Part shown: one piece after another, positions 1-11,666 of the stretch
Position numbering within the stretch: position 1 is the stretch's first letter
Layout of the letters: each line of letters opens with the position of its first letter
Program-made: the position numbers and the translations under genes
The notes under the pieces: generated by a model
The model's input: the letters and a program-made list of their open reading frames with translations, nothing else
The model's database searches: none
Told to the model about the DNA's origin: nothing
Assembly (NCBI GenBank): GCA_900660155.1
Contig: CABFPE010000005.1
Coordinates: 4,254,276 to 4,318,275, forward strand
Length of the DNA: 64,000 nucleotides
DNA from: Hofstenia miamia
Lineage: Eukaryota; Xenacoelomorpha; Acoela; Hofsteniidae
Direction: 5' to 3'

Positions 1-727
1 CAGCTGAAGCAGAACATCCAGAAGTAAAGTGCTTAACCTATTGACTGGTGCTACCCTATTTGTCTCACTTGCTTAATTTCTATCTCACTTCAGAAAATAC
101 AAACTCTCATTTTCATTGTTATCTCTCAGCTCACTATTAAATAATCTGTAATTGCCAGATATTCGTGCTAGCCAACAGCATGGTATCATCACAGTATTAG
201 GTTTTATAAGTGCATGTACGTGTTGAACTATGAAAGAGAGATTTATTATTTCCTTATACATAACCATATTCATAACTTAATGAGTCCACAATTCGGACTG
301 GGTAATCAATAGACCCCCAGAAGCAACGTGTCGCCCCGTGCTGGTGAAAGCACTCCCGAATTGTCGCTGATCTTAAGCAAAAAGTTTCATTAATATAATA
401 AATAAATAGAAAATACAACGGTAAATACGGCAGTTGAGAGTAGATAAAATCTATTAAACTATTGCTACATTGTTCTCAGGTTTTATACAAATTGTTTAAC
501 TATTACCTGCCTTTGTTTACAATAATCAGATGTCAACGTAGTTTAACATGATCAAATTCTTTTCCCTCACAAAATTAAATTTGAGCAACAATAAGCACCA
601 TCGAGGGGACATTAAACTAGCAGTAGTAACCTAAGATCGAAAATAGCTACTAACGTCATAGTGACGTAATAATACAAAATAAATATTTAAAAGAATAAAA
701 TCGACAAAATCCCTGAGTGACTCTACA
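1..727 (-). repeat. LTR fragment, TGTAGA/TCTACA family
   Basis: The segment ends in CCCTGAGTGACTCTACA, the same terminus as the LTRs ending at 7656, 10704 and 24887. It shares their internal landmarks in the same order: GCCAACAGCAT, TAAGTGCATGTAC, a CTGATC/GGATC block, then 'cttTTCCCTCACAAAATTAA'. The other end lies outside the window, so this is a partial copy. It is clearly more diverged than the other LTRs and therefore older. No coding sequence is evident in it. Confidence 0.7.
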
Positions 728-738
728 TTAGTATAGTT

Positions 739-1812
739 ATGATAAAAGCAACATCAATAAATTTGCCAATGATAATGGACTTAATGCTCACATCATTCTT
801 TTCCAAATCCACAATTTATAGCCAACCAGGGGTTGCAAACACTAAATTAAGCAATTCAATGTGCCCAAATTATGGAGAAGAGGCAATTGGTTTCGTAGAG
901 TTGCAGCGAATTCAAGATTGCTGCACAGTGAAATGTTTAATTACTCCTGAACACAAGATTGACTCCTCCCCTTATTAATGCATTATTGAAGTGGATGAAA
1001 AAAATTTGGAAATATTGTCTGCAACATGTAAGGGTATGTTGCCTAAGCAGGGGGATGTAAACTTGTAGTTGCATTTATTATGCAGTTGTATGGTCGAAAT
1101 GTTGAACCCTCTACAACAGGTGTCAAATGCTATTGGAGAAAATCACAGCTGTCTCTTGCAAAGGCGTCCTTCATTAAAGTAAATTGTTTTTTGTTTGAAT
1201 TCTACTAACACATATTTGGGAATCAGATTTTTCAAATTCATTGAGTTTCTCAAACTCTTCTATAAATTTACAAAATTCCACATTTATTGATGACGCAATT
1301 TCTGTCATTTCCCCAAGCTTGTTGCTTGCTAAGCACAAATCTGCAAACATTTTATCAAGTGCATACAGAGATATGCTAATAATATCTTTTAAAAAACACA
1401 TAAAAGGTTCTGCAGATGATTTTTTAAAGCATGTTGAAGAATCTTTAGCATCAGCATTTCCTTCCATTTTACAAGATTTGGAACAGAGACACTGAGCCAA
1501 TCAAGATGCAACACATGGAAGAAATTAAGGATTTCACATGACTATGTAATTGAAGTGAAGTCCCTTGAAAAGAGCAATAGAGTGATCTCCTATTATGATG
1601 ATAATTTTAAGTTAACCCCCAAGTGCTATGCACAAATCCAGTTACAAATGCTGATGGCTGAAAAGAATGCTGGAATATTTTGTGTTGGTATTCCAAACAA
1701 GGATGCCACTGATTTTCAATTGACTACCATTAAGGTTGAATTTAATGGAGATTTCATACTTGTTATGCGACATGTTGGAACAAAACTGCACTTATATCTC
1801 ATATTACTCTAA
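739..1812 (+). pseudogene. SWIM zinc finger / YqaJ-like nuclease gene remnant
   Basis: Two blocks are recognisable on the plus strand. Around 979-1105 the translation reads like a SWIM zinc finger: an acidic strand (EVDEKNLEILSATCKG), then a glycine-containing loop and a histidine-containing LHLLCSC stretch. At 1555-1812 the translation has YYDDNFKLTPKCYAQIQLQM followed by IFCVGIPN and an IKVEFNGDF strand. That order matches the second half of YqaJ-type (lambda-exonuclease-like) domains, where a Q-x-Q-x-Q helix follows a Y-Y pair. Animal proteins combining SWIM and YqaJ domains are known as multi-copy, transposon-associated genes. This copy is interrupted several times and is probably dead. 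The fold assignment rests on motif recognition by eye, and the segment between the two blocks is not recognisable. Confidence 0.4.
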
Positions 1813-3527
1813 AAAGTAAATAATCATTGTTTGGTGATCATTGAAAAAATATAATCTGTGTAACTAATATATAAATCAAAAAAGAATCAGTCTTCAACCT
1901 GAAATGAATAAGCAATTGAAGATCTCAGAAAAAATCCATTATTTTAAAGTTTCAATATTGAAAAATATAAATATAAAAACTTGGAATTGTATTGAAGTCT
2001 ATGAGAACTATTGAACTTGAAATTTTTTTTAAAAAAATGTGCTAACTCAAAACATAAAAACTTGAATGACATAAACAATACATTTAATACATAACCTATT
2101 ATAGTTATTGGTATAAATATAAGCTAAGTTGCATTCAACACATATGTTTATTGGAGTTACATCAAGAATTTCAACAACTTGAATGTGTTAGCAATCAAAG
2201 ATCTCAGAAAATAAAAATAAATCAATAAAATGTGAACTTGCAATATTTGTAAAAAAATCCAATATTACAATATAAAAACTTGGAATTATTTAAATCTGAA
2301 GAAACTCTATCAAACTTGAAATTTTCTTCAAAAAAATATGCTAACTTGTAAATCCTGAATGATATAAACAAAATAAAATACATAACACATAACACTGTTA
2401 TAGTTTTCAGTATTTGTAAGAGGTCAGAAATGACATAACAAAATTCAAAAATGTAGTGGGATTAAAACAAAATCTGTAATATTTTAAAATCTAGGAAATT
2501 TTAAAAACTGGAAACCATTTTTTTGCTAATTTTGCTACTGATTATATAGAAATTATATATTTTAAAACATTTCAAAATTTCATGAATATCCCCCATTGGG
2601 AAAAATCCACAAAATTGTAATTTTTCTTAAATTGGCCTTTTTTAATATTTTCACATGAAAATCATAAAAAAGTGGAGACCTAGTATTAATTTTTCATATA
2701 TTTGAAGGAAATTAATTATTTGTAGATTAATTGCATTACCATTTTTGTTGATGTCATTACTGCTGTTCAGCAGTCTTTAATATTTATTAACACTAAGGAT
2801 GTAACAACTATTGTTAAATTCAAAGTATATTCTTCATTATAAGTAAATACAGCAGTACTATGTTTAGACTATATCAACAAATGTCAACAACAGAAATGAC
2901 GTCCAGAAAACTTAATTTTATCTAAATATAAAAAAAAATTAGGCTTTTTCTCCTCTTATTGGGATTATTGTAGGATATCATGTAAAATAAACACACTTAA
3001 AAAAATCAAAATTTTGTAAATCTCATCATTTCAATTTAACAATAATTATATAGGTTGGTACTTTTTACCAACATACAGAAAAGGGTTTTTGAGTGCTCAG
3101 AATGTTAAGAACTTGAACTCAAATAAGCTCACAAAAATCAATCAGAAAACTTGAAAGAGAAATCATCAAAACTTGCACTCAAGAAAACCCACTTGAAAAT
3201 ACTGTAAAACTTAAATTTCAAATTCTTTACTAATCAATAATAACTATTTTTTAGCTTAGAATTATTGTAAAATAAATGTTTTTATCCTAAAAGCTCAGAA
3301 TTAGAAAAAAGCTTGATCAAACTCAAAATTCTCTTTAAAAAATACTAGAACTCAAACTTGAAATTTAAGAACTTGAACTCAGTTGAAGTAACTCAAACTC
3401 AACTACAAAATCATTTACAGAAGATTGACATATCATATCTTTACAACAAAATTAACAAAAATTAAGCAAGAATGAGCTATGAAGATCAATAAAATTCAAT
3501 GGGTAGGTCAAAACTGTATAATTTTGT
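1813..3527. repeat. AT-rich interval with degenerate tandem repeats
   Basis: No gene is visible. The stretch from about 1905 to 2190 is repeated imperfectly at about 2195-2410. Shared landmarks are GAAGATCTCAGAAAA, AAAACTTGGAATT, GAACTTGAAATTTT, GCTAACT and GATATAAACAA. Further copies of AACTTGAA/GAACTCAA words run to about 3420. A similar word pattern on the opposite strand is found near 29160-29760. Confidence 0.5.
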
Positions 3528-3984
3528 GTTAAAGGGCACCTAGATGTCCTTCTATATAGGTTAGTTATGCAGTTAGAAGTTTTTGTTGTTATGCATTTCT
3601 TTCATTAACTAAAATAGTTATTAATGCAACCACCTAAATTGCATGAGATGAGAAAAACACTGAGCTTAGGTTTTCAACTTAGCACATAGGTTTTACTCAC
3701 TGTGCCCAAGAATATTAGGGCTTCTCTTTTCCTATTCTCTAATAGTGCTCTAGTCCTATGTGACTATTTCACCAGGTTATCTATTTCAGGTTGGCAGAGT
3801 GTGGCCACTCTTCCCTCTCACAATCTCTTGTTTACTTTTTACTTTTACTAGGAAGGGGTACTATAGTAGGAGGAGTTAATTATTTACACTGTAGCTTTGG
3901 TAAATCTATGCTTTGACACAAATCACTCATTAGATAGGGATCTAGAACTGCTTGATGATTTTCATGCTGATGCCACATGGTGAC
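3528..3984. repeat. Dispersed repeat, copy 1 (LTR-like)
   Basis: This segment begins GTTAAAGGGCACCTAGATG and ends TTTTCATGCTGATGCCACA. It is closely similar along its full length to 25018-25483. On the minus strand it starts TGTGGCATCA, the same ten bases that follow a polypurine tract at 5021-5034. It may be a solo LTR of a second family, but no target-site duplication is visible. Confidence 0.6.
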
Positions 3985-4837
3985 CACTGCAGGCCTCCAA
4001 GTACAAGTATCATTTATAAATAACTATACTCCTGTCTGGGAAACAATGATATAACCAACAGAAAGATGCTGAACTCCATGAGAGAAGAATTGGAGCTTTA
4101 TTGAAATTAGAATTTCATTTGAGATCTACCAATTTATTTGCCATCAATAACCCAAAAATTTTTTTAGAAAAGCAAATTTTAACCAGGCAAACCTACTCTT
4201 AATTATTGCTAGTTACACTGTACCTGTTGAATTCTCTTTAACTTCACAAAAACTAATAATGCCAAGCACACAAATTCAAAAATCAAAGGAAACCCCAAAA
4301 AAGCTAGTCAAACCCCATAAGCAAGTAGCAACTAATCAAAAAATTCTTTTTTCAAAAGTGAAATCATATACCTTAAAGAAAAAATTTATCTTTTGCAGAA
4401 CAACAAATAACAAAACCTTTTGGCACTGCAGCATTGACTTTCCTTCCAGACAAATTGGACAAGGAAATTCTTCATGACTTGACACCACTCAGCATCATGT
4501 CAGGATCACCATTTAGAATCACTGGGTTGATTTTAGTGAACAAGAGAACATGTTTAAACTATTTCTCTATTTACAGATGCTTGGGTGTCTTATATACAAT
4601 GCATATTTACAATATTTACAAACATGAATACTAGTCAAAATGAAAAGCATGTGATCTGGCCAAAAAAACAACTACTGACTGATGTTACATGCTGCCCCAG
4701 GCCAGACTCCATAATTTTTCATTGTGTACCCAATTGATGAGGATCTGGCCCAATTGTATCAATTTGACAGATTTTCACTCAAACATGCAAAACAAAGAAG
4801 TATGCATGGCTAACTCACTTTTGATGGGGTTCATTTT
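3985..4837. other. No gene seen
   Basis: AT-rich sequence. Only short chance reading frames are present, and no repeat relationship or RNA gene was recognised. Confidence 0.5.
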
Positions 4838-4989
4838 GTGTAGAGGCATTGGATTTAACCTTCAAAACCAGGCCAATGTTCAGCATGACACATCCCATAC
4901 ACCAATTGTGGCCAAATGTTCAAGGCAATTACAAATTCATGTAAATATTGTACAATTAATATTATTAATTTCAAAATACTAATTACCAA

Positions 4990-6742
4990 AATGTTTGTAA
5001 AGTCAGTGGTTGATGCCACACCCCCCCTCTAAGCTGACTATTTCAGTTCACCAGTTCAATGATGTCTGGTGGTCTGAGTTGCTGAGCATGTTGTAACAAT
5101 GAGATAGCATGTAGAGTGCTCCAAGATAAGATATCAGAGAATTCAATTGAGTGAGTTGCATAGCAAATTGATTCCAATTCTGTTGTAAGAGTTTTAGTAA
5201 CTTTGTAAAACTTTAGGTTGATCATTTTTGTAGATATTGGTAAGGCATTCCACAATGAATTGATTTTTCTGGTAAAAATATTGCAAAACTTGTAGTAGAG
5301 ATGTAATTCTTTTAAGGCTATGAGTAGTGTCATATGAGCATCAATGTCAGAAGCATGAGCTTCATCTTCCTTGATTGTAGTATCCAGATAAAAGAATTTA
5401 AAGAAAGAGTATAGATTAGTATGAGATTTAAAATCATCAAAATAAATTGATATGTGTTCATTGAGTATCTCCTTTGTAATTACATCAGGATTATTCATTT
5501 TGGCTCACATAATTGTGATAATTTCAATGCATTTTGTAACATTATAGTATTTACACATTGTTTAAATTAAATTGGTGAAGAGGAGGTTGTTCATTCCAGA
5601 AAATATGATAACAGTTTTAGATGGAAGCTTTGTGAGGGAATGTTTGAGGTATTCAATTTGATCAGTTACAGGTTTACCATTTCTGAAGACATACTCTAGT
5701 GTTACATGCCCATCAGCATAGAGATGTGAGGTATCATCATTTCTAATTAATTTTTGTTGGCTCTGTTGTATTTTTCCAAGTGTAGGGTTTTAATGAGATC
5801 ACCTAGATTGTTAATGTACTGGTCCTCTTCAGGTAGCAGGATGTGCACACAGCATGTTTTCTTGTGAGCTGATCTCCATGCTTGTTGTAAAATAGTGATG
5901 TGGATGAGTGGGCTGGGGATACAGTAATTGGTTTCTGTTTTGATTGCTTCTTACACAGAGATATCAGTAGTAGGAGTGATGTCCAAATTTGTGATGCCTA
6001 TGGAAACAGGAAAGTTCTCCTGTGAGTGAACTCTGTGTTTCCATAGGGTATCAGAGCTGTAATAAGGACAGAGACATTCAATTGTAATATCTGAAAAGAC
6101 ATGTTTGGAAGTTGTATATTCCACATTGAATGCTAGTTGTGAGTGTGACTTGAGTAAAAGTGTGATATTAGTTTTAGACTATGCTTCTGTAAAACAAGTT
6201 TTCATGAATGAGATATTATCACTTTCTTTCATGACATTGTACTGGCTTTTGTAACACATATGAGATAGGTAGACACGTCTGTTTTAACCCACTCATTTTG
6301 TGGTGGTAGTATTTTTTGAGGTTGTTCTCTTTGATGATAGTTTGGTGGAGTGTCATTAGAGGTATTTTGGTGGATAACATGATATCCTTGTTAATTTGCA
6401 GTTGCTGTGGTGATTGGATTGCTTGTTCTAGAATCTCAATCAGAATGCATTTTCATCCGTATTTTCAATATTTCAATGTAGTTGTTAACATGTTGTAAGA
6501 GTTTCCTGATAATATTTACTGTATTAATTGAAAAGAATTTTGTTTTTAAAAACCATGAGGCATTTACTGGATTTGTTGTAGTAATTGAGTGTTGAATGCT
6601 GTTTGTGACAAATGAGATGGGTCAATGACAGTGGTGCATAGGTATCCAAGAGAGAAAACAACTTTGTGTTGCAGGTAGCTCCCCACATATATTTCTTGCA
6701 GGTGTCAGAAAACATATCAATATCTTTTGTTGGCTTAATTAG
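4990..6742 (-). mobile_element. LTR-element ORF3 fragment (fossil), copy 1
   Basis: The minus strand carries coding remnants of the same third ORF seen after integrase in the element at 14370-24887. It shares SDTCKKYMWGAT (near 6700), a YADGH-like block near 5720, and FFYLDTTIKEDEAHASDIDA at 5340-5410. A polypurine tract (GAGGGGGGGTGTGG on the minus strand, 5021-5034) follows the ORF. No gag or pol is present, so this is a partial copy. The reading is interrupted several times. Its N-terminal continuation lies beyond the inserted LTR, at 7657-7885. Confidence 0.65.
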
Positions 6743-7656
6743 TGTAGAATCACAGGTGTGCTCTGGCTACTCCAGTGGTACTGAGAAACTCAAAGGTTAA
6801 CAAAGGTTGCAGAGGCTACCATTGTAGAGAGTGACCCACATTCTAGCAAAAAAGAGAACATTGGTGGTTCACTGATTCAATAAAGAAAAACAGAAACTAT
6901 CCACCAAGAATATATTTCCTGTAGAGACCAATTCACATGGCATCATACTGAAGCCAAATCTTTGAAGCCATCCTCACTCACCAAGGTGCTAATTGTGCAC
7001 ATCCAGTAATAATTTATAGCTCAAAAAAACAATTTAGCTCAGGGTCCTATTATCTCAGCTCATGTTAATAATAAAACAAAAGGCATGTAGTTACCATGCA
7101 TTCACATTTGCCAACTGCATATTATATTTAAGGTGTGATGTTTAAGTGCATGTACAAAATGAAATGTCAAAATAAAAGTTGCTATTCCCTTCATGTACAT
7201 GTAGCTGTAACTTAAAGTGACTATGATTTGGGCTGCCATCTGTTAAGGAGTTAGTTGTTGCCCCTGACACAGCAGAGTAACTCCCAAATTGTTGCTGGAT
7301 CCTAATCAAAATTTATTAAGTTAAAATCCATGAAAAATCTAAAAAGGGGTTAGCAAAGTAATAAAATTCAAAGAAGCAAACAATGTTGAAGCAAGAATAA
7401 ATTTTATTGTGCATTTGCTACAGGCTTCTCATATTTATAACAATCATGAGTTCCCTTGCAAAATTAAATGAGAAATAAGATGTCAGATCAAATCAAGGGG
7501 ACAAATAATAAAATGATTGAATAACTGCACTTGAAAGTAGAATAAATTGATATAAATAAATTGATAGCAACAATCACTACATCACTATGATGTAACACTA
7601 AATTAGAGTGCCAAATAATCAAAATAATCAAAATAGGGTCCCTGAGTGACTCTACA
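6743..7656 (-). repeat. Solo LTR nested in ORF3 fragment
   Basis: This is a 914-bp LTR with ends TGTAGAATCACAGG and CCCTGAGTGACTCTACA. ORF3 sequence lies on both sides: SDTCKKYMWGAT to the left and KLKNWLL-like sequence to the right at 7657-7885. It therefore inserted into an older copy. The flanking tetramers are TTAG and CTAG, a plausible 4-bp target duplication with one later change. Only one LTR remains, which is typical of recombination between two LTRs. Confidence 0.75.
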
Positions 7657-7885
7657 CTAGTTTATTGCTAATGAGTGTTATTAGTAAAGAGCCAAGAGGA
7701 TTTTCCTTGTTAATGATATGTGAGTAGTACTTCTCAAAAAGATTAGCAGGTCTAGCTTGTTTCCCTTGTGGTGACATGAGTAGTGACATTCTGTACAAAA
7801 GCCAATTCTTTAATTTTATGGAGATAGGAACAACAGAGAATTTGTGGTATTTGCTTTTTCAGATGGAGTTACAAGTTTTGTGAGA
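7657..7885 (-). mobile_element. ORF3 fragment continued right of the solo LTR
   Basis: Minus-strand translation gives KNWLLYRMSLLMSP and NLFEKYYSHII, which line up with KNWLLHSCSLPASP in the ORF3 of the larger element (near 16330-16375). This shows that the LTR at 6743-7656 split an older ORF3 copy. The segment ends at the single N. Confidence 0.6.
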
Positions 7886-7886
7886 N
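7886..7886. other. Single-N assembly join
   Basis: One N sits exactly at the junction of the two 3.05-kb copies. A second single N, at 63750, has the same relationship to duplicated flanks. Confidence 0.9.
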
Positions 7887-9791
7887 GTGTAGAGGCATTG
7901 GATTTAACCTTCAAAACCAGGCCAATGTTCAGCATGACACATCCCATACACCAATTGTGGCCAAATGTTCAAGGCAATTACAAATTCATGTAAATATTGT
8001 ACAATTAATATTATTAATTTCAAAATACTAATTACCAAAATGTTTGTAAAGTCAGTGGTTGATGCCACACCCCCCCTCTAAGCTGACTATTTCAGTTCAC
8101 CAGTTCAATGATGTCTGGTGGTCTGAGTTGCTGAGCATGTTGTAACAATGAGATAGCATGTAGAGTGCTCCAAGATAAGATATCAGAGAATTCAATTGAG
8201 TGAGTTGCATAGCAAATTGATTCCAATTCTGTTGTAAGAGTTTTAGTAACTTTGTAAAACTTTAGGTTGATCATTTTTGTAGATATTGGTAAGGCATTCC
8301 ACAATGAATTGATTTTTCTGGTAAAAATATTGCAAAACTTGTAGTAGAGATGTAATTCTTTTAAGGCTATGAGTAGTGTCATATGAGCATCAATGTCAGA
8401 AGCATGAGCTTCATCTTCCTTGATTGTAGTATCCAGATAAAAGAATTTAAAGAAAGAGTATAGATTAGTATGAGATTTAAAATCATCAAAATAAATTGAT
8501 ATGTGTTCATTGAGTATCTCCTTTGTAATTACATCAGGATTATTCATTTTGGCTCACATAATTGTGATAATTTCAATGCATTTTGTAACATTATAGTATT
8601 TACACATTGTTTAAATTAAATTGGTGAAGAGGAGGTTGTTCATTCCAGAAAATATGATAACAGTTTTAGATGGAAGCTTTGTGAGGGAATGTTTGAGGTA
8701 TTCAATTTGATCAGTTACAGGTTTACCATTTCTGAAGACATACTCTAGTGTTACATGCCCATCAGCATAGAGATGTGAGGTATCATCATTTCTAATTAAT
8801 TTTTGTTGGCTCTGTTGTATTTTTCCAAGTGTAGGGTTTTAATGAGATCACCTAGATTGTTAATGTACTGGTCCTCTTCAGGTAGCAGGATGTGCACACA
8901 GCATGTTTTCTTGTGAGCTGATCTCCATGCTTGTTGTAAAATAGTGATGTGGATGAGTGGGCTGGGGATACAGTAATTGGTTTCTGTTTTGATTGCTTCT
9001 TACACAGAGATATCAGTAGTAGGAGTGATGTCCAAATTTGTGATGCCTATGGAAACAGGAAAGTTCTCCTGTGAGTGAACTCTGTGTTTCCATAGGGTAT
9101 CAGAGCTGTAATAAGGACAGAGACATTCAATTGTAATATCTGAAAAGACATGTTTGGAAGTTGTATATTCCACATTGAATGCTAGTTGTGAGTGTGACTT
9201 GAGTAAAAGTGTGATATTAGTTTTAGACTATGCTTCTGTAAAACAAGTTTTCATGAATGAGATATTATCACTTTCTTTCATGACATTGTACTGGCTTTTG
9301 TAACACATATGAGATAGGTAGACACGTCTGTTTTAACCCACTCATTTTGTGGTGGTAGTATTTTTTGAGGTTGTTCTCTTTGATGATAGTTTGGTGGAGT
9401 GTCATTAGAGGTATTTTGGTGGATAACATGATATCCTTGTTAATTTGCAGTTGCTGTGGTGATTGGATTGCTTGTTCTAGAATCTCAATCAGAATGCATT
9501 TTCATCCGTATTTTCAATATTTCAATGTAGTTGTTAACATGTTGTAAGAGTTTCCTGATAATATTTACTGTATTAATTGAAAAGAATTTTGTTTTTAAAA
9601 ACCATGAGGCATTTACTGGATTTGTTGTAGTAATTGAGTGTTGAATGCTGTTTGTGACAAATGAGATGGGTCAATGACAGTGGTGCATAGGTATCCAAGA
9701 GAGAAAACAACTTTGTGTTGCAGGTAGCTCCCCACATATATTTCTTGCAGGTGTCAGAAAACATATCAATATCTTTTGTTGGCTTAATTAG
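7887..9791 (-). mobile_element. ORF3 fragment, second (probably artefactual) copy
   Basis: This is near-identical to 4838-6742, including the ORF3 remnants and the polypurine tract. See the duplication at 4838-10933. It should not be counted as an independent element until the join is verified. Confidence 0.6.
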
Positions 9792-10704
9792 TGTAGAATC
9801 ACAGGTGTGCTCTGGCTACTCCAGTGGTACTGAGAAACTCAAAGGTTAACAAAGGTTGCAGAGGCTACCATTGTAGAGAGTGACCCACATTCTAGCAAAA
9901 AAGAGAACATTGGTGGTTCACTGATTCAATAAAGAAAAACAGAAACTATCCACCAAGAATATATTTCCTGTAGAGACCAATTCACATGGCATCATACTGA
10001 AGCCAAATCTTTGAAGCCATCCTCACTCACCAAGGTGCTAATTGTGCACATCCAGTAATAATTTATAGCTCAAAAAAACAATTTAGCTCAGGGTCCTATT
10101 ATCTCAGCTCATGTTAATAATAAAACAAAAGGCATGTAGTTACCATGCATTCACATTTGCCAACTGCATATTATATTTAAGGTGTGATGTTTAAGTGCAT
10201 GTACAAAATGAAATGTCAAAATAAAAGTTGCTATTCCCTTCATGTACATGTAGCTGTAACTTAAAGTGACTATGATTTGGGCTGCCATCTGTTAAGGAGT
10301 TAGTTGTTGCCCCTGACACAGCAGAGTAACTCCCAAATTGTTGCTGGATCCTAATCAAAATTTATTAAGTTAAAATCCATGAAAAATCTAAAAAGGGGTT
10401 AGCAAAGTAATAAAATTCAAAGAAGCAAACAATGTTGAAGCAAGAATAAATTTTATTGTGCATTTGCTACAGGCTTCTCATATTTATAACAATCATGAGT
10501 TCCCTTGCAAAAATAATGAGAAATAAGATGTCAGATCAAATCAAGGGGACAAATAATAAAATGATTGAATAACTGCACTTGAAAGTAGAATAAATTGATA
10601 TAAATAAATTGATAGCAACAATCACTACATCACTATGATGTAACACTAAATTAGAGTGCCAAATAATCAAAATAATCAAAATAGGGTCCCTGAGTGACTC
10701 TACA
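9792..10704 (-). repeat. LTR, second (probably artefactual) copy
   Basis: This has the same TGTAGA...TCTACA ends and near-identical sequence to 6743-7656, and is one base shorter. It lies within the duplicated block. Confidence 0.65.
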
Positions 10705-10972
10705 CTAGTTTATTGCTAATGAGTGTTATTAGTAAAGAGCCAAGAGGATTTTCCTTGTTAATGATATGTGAGTAGTACTTCTCAAAAAGATTAGCAGGTC
10801 TAGCTTGTTTCCCTTGTGGTGACATGAGTAGTGACATTCTGTACAAAAGCCAATTCTTTAATTTTATGGAGATAGGAACAACAGAGAATTTGTGGTATTT
10901 GCTTTTTCAGATGGAGTTACAAGTTTTGTGAGATATTGGAAATTCTAATGTGGGGTTTTTGGTTAGATATAT
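10705..10972 (-). mobile_element. ORF3 fragment between two LTRs
   Basis: Minus-strand coding remnant with KLKNWLLYRMSLLMS, homologous to the ORF3 segment near 16330-16375. The part up to 10933 repeats 7657-7885. The last 39 bases are the true continuation missing from the first copy. Confidence 0.6.
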
Positions 10973-11666
10973 TGTAGAATTGCAGGGGAGCTCTGGCTAC
11001 TCTAGCAGTACTGGGTAACTCAATAGTTTAGATTGAAGGTTGCAAACTCTACCATAGCAGAGAGCAGCCCACATTCTAACAGAAAAGTTGCATTGGTTGT
11101 TTACTGATTTTTCCTAACAAATAATGAAATTCCATTTCAGAAAGAACTCCAGTAGTGACCAATTCACATGGCATCACACTGAAGACAAATCTTTGAAGCC
11201 ATCCTTACTTGCCAAGGTGCTAATTGTGTGTCTCAAGTATTAATTTCTAGCTCAATAAACAATTTATCTCAGAGTTTTCTTATCTCAGCTCATGTAAATA
11301 AATAATAAATAACAGGCACATAATTGCTGTGCATTTACATTTGCCAACAGCATAGTATATTCACAAGGTGTAGTTATTAAGTGCATGCATGAACAGATCA
11401 AATAAAAGATGTTATTCCCTACATGTAACAGTAACCTAACATGGCCAAAATTTGGGCTGTCACCATTAACGAGCTATTTTTCACCCTAGACCCAGTGCAG
11501 TTTCCTCCTGAATTGTTGCCAGATCTTAAACAACAGTTATCATTACCAAATTGATACAAATAAGGTAGCAGCAAATCAAGGAATCAAAGTGTCAAAAAGA
11601 TGCAACACCATTTCAGAGTGCCAAAAATAATAAGTTCAAAAAAAGTAAGCCCCAAGTGACTCTACA
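10973..11666 (-). repeat. LTR, shorter diverged copy
   Basis: This starts TGTAGAATTGCAGG and ends CCCAAGTGACTCTACA, so both termini of the family are present. At 694 bp it is shorter than its relatives. A minus-strand ORF3 fragment lies to the left and a plus-strand ORF3 fragment to the right. The flanking tetramers (ATAT and TTAT) do not match, so the two sides probably come from different events. Confidence 0.65.

Larger units (their letters stand above)
4838..10933. repeat. 3.05-kb tandem duplication around a single N
   Basis: Bases 4838-7885 are repeated almost perfectly at 7887-10933, an offset of 3049 bases. The two copies are separated only by one N at 7886. The copies differ by one small indel near 7463/10512. 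Each copy holds the same ORF3 fragment and the same LTR. A single N joining two near-identical copies is the usual mark of two overlapping contigs placed end to end, so the genome probably has one copy here. Confidence 0.8.

Noticed and set aside
6316-6498. 60-codon plus-strand frame repeated at 9365-9547
   Set aside because: It is antisense to the ORF3 fragment and repeated only because of the 3.05-kb duplication.
4838-10933. Tandem repeat array as a CRISPR or satellite
   Set aside because: Only two copies of 3 kb containing transposon sequence around an N. No short regularly spaced repeats were seen anywhere in the window.
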